Of a stretch of 29,251 nt of DNA, positions 25,756-29,251 are shown in pieces. A model generated the notes under the pieces. That model had not been told where the DNA came from and made no database searches. It worked only from the letters and a program-made list of their open reading frames with translations. Each line of letters begins with the position of its first letter. The stretch's first letter is position 1. Both the position numbers and the translations under genes were made by a program. Source of the stretch: an uncultured Lachnospiraceae bacterium (GTDB lineage Bacteria; Bacillota; Clostridia; Lachnospirales; Lachnospiraceae). The DNA is taken from the NCBI GenBank assembly GCA_910587085.1, contig CAJUMC010000039.1, positions 1-29,251 on the forward strand, written 5' to 3'.

Positions 25756-26839
25756 AGACGCACGCTCCTTCCTCCAGGCCCTCGATGATCTCCGTATACA
25801 TTGTCCCGGTAACGCCGACCTTTACTTTTGTTTTTACCCGCTTATCTCCGTCCACCACATAGACGAAATTCTCCCCGTTCTCCTTGACAACTGCGCTCTT
25901 TGGTACGGAAATCACATTCTCGCGGTAATTGCTGATAAGACAAACCAGTGCATAATCTCCGATCTGGATGTCGGAGTCCATTACACGAAATCTTGATTTC
26001 AGCTTTTCTCCGGTCAGCGAAACTGCCACGAGTTCACTGGCGCTGTAAGGCAGATATTCCAGCTCGTAATTTCCGTTCCTGCTGATCGCGTAATAACTGT
26101 GGCATTTCTTGATTTCCTTGTCGCTGATGAAATCGCACTGTATATATTTCTCACTGTCATCCGCAAGCGCAAACACCGGGCTGCCCCCGGAAATAAAATT
26201 GTTCTGTTCCACAGCGATGCCGGCAATCGTTCCGGCAAACGGCGCCGTCAGGCGATTTCCTGCCAGCTTTTCCTCCATTTCCCGGATTTCTTCCTGCAGA
26301 CGATTCTCCTCGAGCTCCTGCAGTTCCTTCGCGTGCCGCAGCAGCAGTTCCTGCCTTCCAGTATCCTGCCCGAGAAGCTTAGCCTTCTCCAGCTCGATTT
26401 CCGTAAGCCGGTTGTTGTATGCATTGTTTTCCTGCATGGTCTTCAGCTGCTCCAGCAGTTTTTCATATTGCTCATCCAGTCCATTGGAAAGCTCCGCAAG
26501 CAGCTCTCCCTCCTTTACCGTCTGGCCCATGGTGACATAAATTTCGTCGACTGTGCCGGAACCTGTAAAACTCAGCTCCTCAATATACGGCAGAACTGCC
26601 GCGTCGTAGGAGCTCATAACGTACAGATCCCTCCGCTCCGCGTAATACTGCTCTTCTGTCGCATCCACCGGATCCATCAGCTCCGGCACCTCCAGGCTCT
26701 TTCCTTCCTGCTGCCCGCACCCGGTAAGCGTCAGGCTTCCGGAAATCAGAAGACTTCCGCACAGCGCAAGGGTAAAGAACGAATGCATGTACCGATGTCC
26801 CTTTACCTGACAATTTGTATGCTGATATCGTTTTTTCAT
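25745..26839 (-). CDS. HlyD/YknX-like efflux adaptor lipoprotein (second of three)
   Basis: A 364-residue adaptor with a long basic n-region (1-18), hydrophobic core and lipobox LTGC (38-41), so Cys41 is the expected lipidation site. After it come the first lipoyl half (GSGTVDEIYVTMGQTVKEGE), a long coiled-coil hairpin (about 120-200, rich in Glu/Leu/Lys) and the second lipoyl half (APFAGTIAGIAVEQNNFISG). The barrel and membrane-proximal domains follow, with VPKSAVVKENGENFVYVV typical of RND-type adaptors. ATGA overlap with the upstream adaptor gene shows translational coupling. An internal ATG at 26788 has a possible ribosome binding site, but that start would lose the basic n-region. Lipid anchoring places it on the outer face of the membrane. 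Confidence 0.85.
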   Translation of the reverse strand: MKKRYQHTNCQVKGHRYMHSFFTLALCGSLLISGSLTLTGCGQQEGKSLEVPELMDPVDATEEQYYAERRDLYVMSSYDAAVLPYIEELSFTGSGTVDEIYVTMGQTVKEGELLAELSNGLDEQYEKLLEQLKTMQENNAYNNRLTEIELEKAKLLGQDTGRQELLLRHAKELQELEENRLQEEIREMEEKLAGNRLTAPFAGTIAGIAVEQNNFISGGSPVFALADDSEKYIQCDFISDKEIKKCHSYYAISRNGNYELEYLPYSASELVAVSLTGEKLKSRFRVMDSDIQIGDYALVCLISNYRENVISVPKSAVVKENGENFVYVVDGDKRVKTKVKVGVTGTMYTEIIEGLEEGACVYVR

Positions 26840-27915
26840 CTTTTTATAATCATGTCTCCTTCCTGTAAGCCTTCCGTAATCTCCGTAAACTGGCTCCCTG
26901 TCAGCCCGGTCGTGATGAATTTCATCGTTTTCAGGCCGTCCTCGTTCTCACAGTATACATATTTCTTGCCGTCCGCATTATAGATCATGGTGCTTGGCAG
27001 CATCAGCACATCTTTGCGGGCATCAATCTCAATCGTGACAGAAGCGCGCACCCCCACTGCCAGGGCAATATCAAGTTCCTTGATTGTGAAGTAAATAAAT
27101 TTGTCATCCGGCGCTTCCTCTGCTGAAAGCACCTCAGTTACATACTCAACGTCGCCGCTGCCCTTTAAAATAACTTCCTCGCCGTCCTGAAAGTATTTGG
27201 CGTACTCTGTCAGTTCACAGCGGAACGCGCACTGTGAGCTGTCCACCACGGTAATGACCTCCGACCCGGCTGTGGGACGGCTGTTCTCCAGATAGGCGCG
27301 AATCGAGGAAACCACTCCGTCCATGCCAGCACGAATGTAACAGCCCGCCAGCTGCTCCTCGATCTGTTCCACATACAGCCCGTCGATATACAGGCTGTCC
27401 TCATAGCTCTGAATCTGGCTGCGGGCACTGCTCTCAATCTGCTCGACACGCTCTTCATACTGAGTCTTGGACAAACTGCCCCTGCGGTAGCTCTGTTCGG
27501 CAGCCGACAGATCGTAATCCTTCAGCTCCTTTAGCTGGCGCAGAAGAATAGTATTTTTTTCCACACGCTCATTTAAAATTTCCAGCTCACTGTCCAGGTC
27601 GTCGGTATACAGCTTTGCAAGAACATCTCCCTTCTTTACGCTGTCTCCCACGCCCACATATACATGCTGTACCGTTGAGTTGACTCCAAAGCTCAGATGC
27701 TCCTCCTTCAGCTGCGCATAGGTACAGTACAGGGTCTGTTCGAGCACCACATCCCCTCTGGTCACCTCCACCATCTCATAATCGGGCGCTGCCTCTGATT
27801 TTACCAGCATAATCGTCCCGCTCGTCTTTTCTGCAGGAAGCAAGCCGCACCCGCCGGCAAATACTGCCTGCATGAGCACTGCGGACAATGCCAGCATTCT
27901 TCTTTTTCTCCTCAC
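26836..27915 (-). CDS. HlyD-like efflux adaptor lipoprotein (first of three), GTG start
   Basis: A 359-residue adaptor, first gene of the operon. The GTG start at 27915 gives MRRKRRM, a basic n-region, with a hydrophobic stretch and lipobox AGGC (20-23; Cys23 lipidated). Starting at the ATG at 27897 would remove all those charges. GGGGAA lies 5 bases before the GTG. Visible order: lipoyl half (VQHVYVGVGDSVKKGDVLAK), helical hairpin (about 105-180), return strand (CYIRAGMDGVVSSIRAYLEN), barrel, and a C-terminal segment ending in ITEGLQEGDMIIKR. It shares the plan but little sequence with the next two adaptors, so these are not recent copies. Expected to work outside the membrane with the FtsX-type permease of the same operon. 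Confidence 0.84.
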   Translation of the reverse strand: MRRKRRMLALSAVLMQAVFAGGCGLLPAEKTSGTIMLVKSEAAPDYEMVEVTRGDVVLEQTLYCTYAQLKEEHLSFGVNSTVQHVYVGVGDSVKKGDVLAKLYTDDLDSELEILNERVEKNTILLRQLKELKDYDLSAAEQSYRRGSLSKTQYEERVEQIESSARSQIQSYEDSLYIDGLYVEQIEEQLAGCYIRAGMDGVVSSIRAYLENSRPTAGSEVITVVDSSQCAFRCELTEYAKYFQDGEEVILKGSGDVEYVTEVLSAEEAPDDKFIYFTIKELDIALAVGVRASVTIEIDARKDVLMLPSTMIYNADGKKYVYCENEDGLKTMKFITTGLTGSQFTEITEGLQEGDMIIKR

Positions 27916-27943
27916 ATACTTTCCCCACTTCCGTTTAAATTAT

Positions 27944-27958
27944 GGAGCAAATTGCTCC
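27944..27958. promoter_or_regulatory. Perfect dyad in the efflux operon leader
   Basis: GGAGCAAATTGCTCC is a perfect 15-base dyad 29 bases before the GTG start. In the mRNA it can form a 5-bp stem with an AATTT loop. Only a short AT run follows, so it may be a weak attenuator, or a DNA operator. Confidence 0.4.
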
Positions 27959-27963
27959 CACAG

Positions 27964-28017
27964 CCGGCTAAAGCTCCGCAGAATTCCATGGACAGATTCC
28001 TGCGAAGCCTTAGTCGG
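27964..28017 (-). promoter_or_regulatory. 5' leader hairpin of the efflux operon
   Basis: In the minus-sense RNA, CCGACTAAGGCTTCGCAG (28017-28000) pairs with CTGCGGAGCTTTAGCCGG (27981-27964): 18 positions with one mismatch and two G-U pairs, extended by a few A-U pairs above a bulge, with a loop of about 11 bases. The G-U pairs exist only in the mRNA sense. It would begin about 5 bases after the predicted transcript start. No known riboswitch pattern was recognised. Confidence 0.55.
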
Positions 28018-28028
28018 ATTCCTCTTAA

Positions 28029-28057
28029 ATTTTAACAATCAGAGCGCTAAAATACAA
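28029..28057 (-). promoter_or_regulatory. Putative promoter of the efflux operon
   Basis: On the minus strand TTGTAT (28057-28052), a 17-base spacer and TAAAAT (28034-28029). Start near 28022, about 107 nt before the first codon. The -35 box is weak, which could mean that an activator helps. Two palindrome-like boxes (28101-28109 and 28131-28140) lie upstream. Confidence 0.5.
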
Positions 28058-28588
28058 GGATAAATTATGAAAAATCATTGATATATTCTTTTTTTCTTAT
28101 GATTAATTCGTGATTTTGCACAACTGACAAGAATTAATTCTGAACTGCCGGCACATTAGCAGCTTTTCCAAGCCCTGCCGTTTAGGAAGCATTTTCTCAG
28201 TCCGGTAAAAACGGCTCCCCCTGTTTTTATCCAATTCTTGCTTTTCTTGCTTTATTTTCCGGCTCTATTATATAAATTTATCTGCCAGCTATACTTGATT
28301 CCTGTCCGAGTTGGATTTCGTGTCAGAACAAAGTTCTTCCGGCATTACTATTTATTTTCCTTTCATAACAGATTCTAATTATATATTTAAATTTTTATAG
28401 TTATATTTTTATTTGACTAAAATATTAATTTTTTACAAATCTAAAATCTTTTACGGATTCGGAGTTTTTTCAAAATCATGGCTGTCAGCAATTTTTTACT
28501 GTCATTTTCAAACTTTGTCTTCATAGTTTCCCACATCGCGGATGCGGGAAGCCATGAAAAGAAAAACAGTTAAATTATAAAAATCCTC
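28058..28588. other. AT-rich intergenic region without a recognised gene
   Basis: No plausible coding frame was seen. It has GATTAATTC (28101-28109) and the palindrome GAATTAATTC (28131-28140), 30 bp apart. Near 28528-28550 there is a 10-bp stem TTCCCACATC/GATGCGGGAA whose one mismatch is a G-U pair in the minus sense. The stretch 28376-28450 is nearly all A and T. Confidence 0.5.
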
Positions 28589-28617
28589 TTAACTATTGGT
28601 CTCTAATCATGTATGAT
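28589..28617 (+). promoter_or_regulatory. Putative rightward promoter
   Basis: TTAACT (28589-28594), a 17-base spacer and TATGAT (28612-28617). It is followed by a strong ribosome binding site and start codon at 28635-28655 but no full gene. Confidence 0.42.
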
Positions 28618-28652
28618 ATATTATTATGCGGCAAAGAAGGGGGGATACGCAT

Positions 28653-28673
28653 ATGGATGATAAAATTATCTGA
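28653..28673 (+). pseudogene. Six-codon reading frame after a strong ribosome binding site: truncated gene start or leader peptide
   Basis: AGAAGGGGGGA (28635-28645) lies 7 bases before an ATG that reads MDDKII and then TGA at 28671. With the promoter at 28589 the signals are those of a normal gene, yet the frame ends where the hairpin-rich segment begins. Either an insertion cut the gene or this is a leader peptide. No continuation of the gene was found up to 29251. Confidence 0.3.
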
Positions 28674-29044
28674 TAACTGCAAGGCTTGCCTGTATCAGAG
28701 GATAACGTGGCGTTTCCGCCACATTACCCCTCTGTTCAATCTGAAAATATCAGATTGGCTCTCGCTTGTCCCCGAACCGGGTAATATACACTGGGACGGC
28801 TTCCATCCCACACTGCGCCTCCATTATGCCCAACCAGACGGAATCCGCAGGCAGCCACTCCCGGAAAATGCTTTTCGCTGAAATTCCGGTGCCGTTTTAC
28901 CTCATTACCTCTGACTGCCATGCCAGTAGGCACAATCCTCTGCTCCATACCTTCACGGGCAACAATAAAATCCTTGCAGGTACATCTTCGCACGAAACGG
29001 GATTCTGCCACCCCTTTATCCCTGCATAAGCATAGACGGATAAA
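28670..29044. ncRNA. Hairpin-dense segment: candidate structured RNA or mobile-element remnant
   Basis: The segment is GC-richer than its flanks and packed with inverted repeats. These include a long stem CAGAGG...GTGGCG/CGCCAC...CCTCTG (about 28696-28735), CAATCTGA/TCAGATTG (28737-28757), GTCCC/GGGAC around CCCG/CGGG (28768-28797), CCGGAA/TTCCGG (about 28861-28889), GGCAG/CTGCC bracketing that stem, TGCC/GGCA (28921-28932), and TTTATCC/GGATAAA (29015-29044). A 91-codon minus frame (GTG at 29011 to 28736) crosses it but has only a poor ribosome binding site and no recognised domain. Strand of any RNA is undecided. No Rfam class was recognised by eye. Confidence 0.35.
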
Positions 29045-29251
29045 AAGGCGAAAATAAAATCAGGTGTATGCGTGTCCTATTAAATTGTTTTGGCTTTCTC
29101 AAGCCTGTAACTATCATAACTGAAAGGGAGTTATTTTCAGAGTGCCAATATCCGCTATCTATAGCTGATATGTGCCACCTTGACTATTAGATAAAAAGTA
29201 AGCGCCAAATATTCCTGCGGATTTTCTAATCTCATGAATTCCTCTATGATT
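29045..29251. other. Right-edge sequence, nothing recognised
   Basis: AT-rich, with stop codons in all frames seen. It has two overlapping, mutually exclusive short hairpins: ATAACT/AGTTAT (29116-29134) and CTGAAA/TTTCAG (29120-29140), around AAAGGGAG, which could serve as a ribosome binding site for a very short frame starting GTG near 29142. No gene is supported. Confidence 0.35.

Noticed and set aside
28609..28881. Plus-strand frame of 90 codons through the hairpin segment
   Set aside because: Its start overlaps the -10 box of the predicted promoter, it has no ribosome binding site, and the residue pattern is not protein-like.
28670..29044. Group II intron
   Set aside because: A GTGCGAAG-like start appears on the minus strand, but no domain V hairpin and no reverse transcriptase frame were found.

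Overview
The window looks like chromosomal DNA of a Gram-positive, gut-type clostridium, most likely Lachnospiraceae. The grounds are the gene families (YitT, GH113, DUF1854-linked ABC exporters, lipoprotein HlyD-like adaptors), strong purine-rich ribosome binding sites, and a moderately GC-rich coding sequence with AT-rich regulatory gaps. This assignment is inference. No rRNA, tRNA, CRISPR array or transposase gene was recognised.

Region 1 (1-11989, minus strand) is one uninterrupted frame of at least 3996 codons that runs off the left edge. It encodes a secreted giant protein: signal peptide, Q-rich linker, about 24 InlB B-type (Listeria-Bacteroides) repeats, then an RHS/YD-repeat shell ending in an RHS core motif at the edge. 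The variable C-terminus, where such proteins usually carry a toxin, lies outside the window. The gap 11990-12372 holds divergent promoters for this gene and for a yitT-type membrane protein gene (12373-13251, plus).

Region 2 (13252-19957, plus strand) holds a hairpin-rich intergenic repeat, a cytoplasmic GH113-like glycosidase gene (13536-14510), and a three-gene unit starting at a strong promoter with an operator-like dyad. That unit is ABC half-exporter, DUF1854 protein, ABC half-exporter. Both half-exporters carry an extra N-terminal domain and a four-cysteine zinc ribbon before the membrane part, and probably pair as a heterodimer. A strong bidirectional terminator (20005-20045) closes the unit.

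Region 3 (20106-27915, minus strand) is a tightly packed six-gene operon transcribed toward the same terminator. In transcription order it has three different HlyD/YknX-like adaptors (two are lipoproteins), one 950-residue FtsX/MacB-type permease and two MacB/LolD-type ATPases. The last ATPase ends in an AbrB/SpoVT-like domain. Its promoter places the mRNA start just before a long hairpin whose variations are mostly G-U pairs in the mRNA sense.

Region 4 (28058-29251) has no convincing gene. It holds an AT-rich stretch, a plus-strand promoter with a strong ribosome binding site and a start codon that reads only six codons, and immediately after that a GC-richer segment of about 370 bp full of hairpins. 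That segment could be a structured RNA or a mobile-element remnant.
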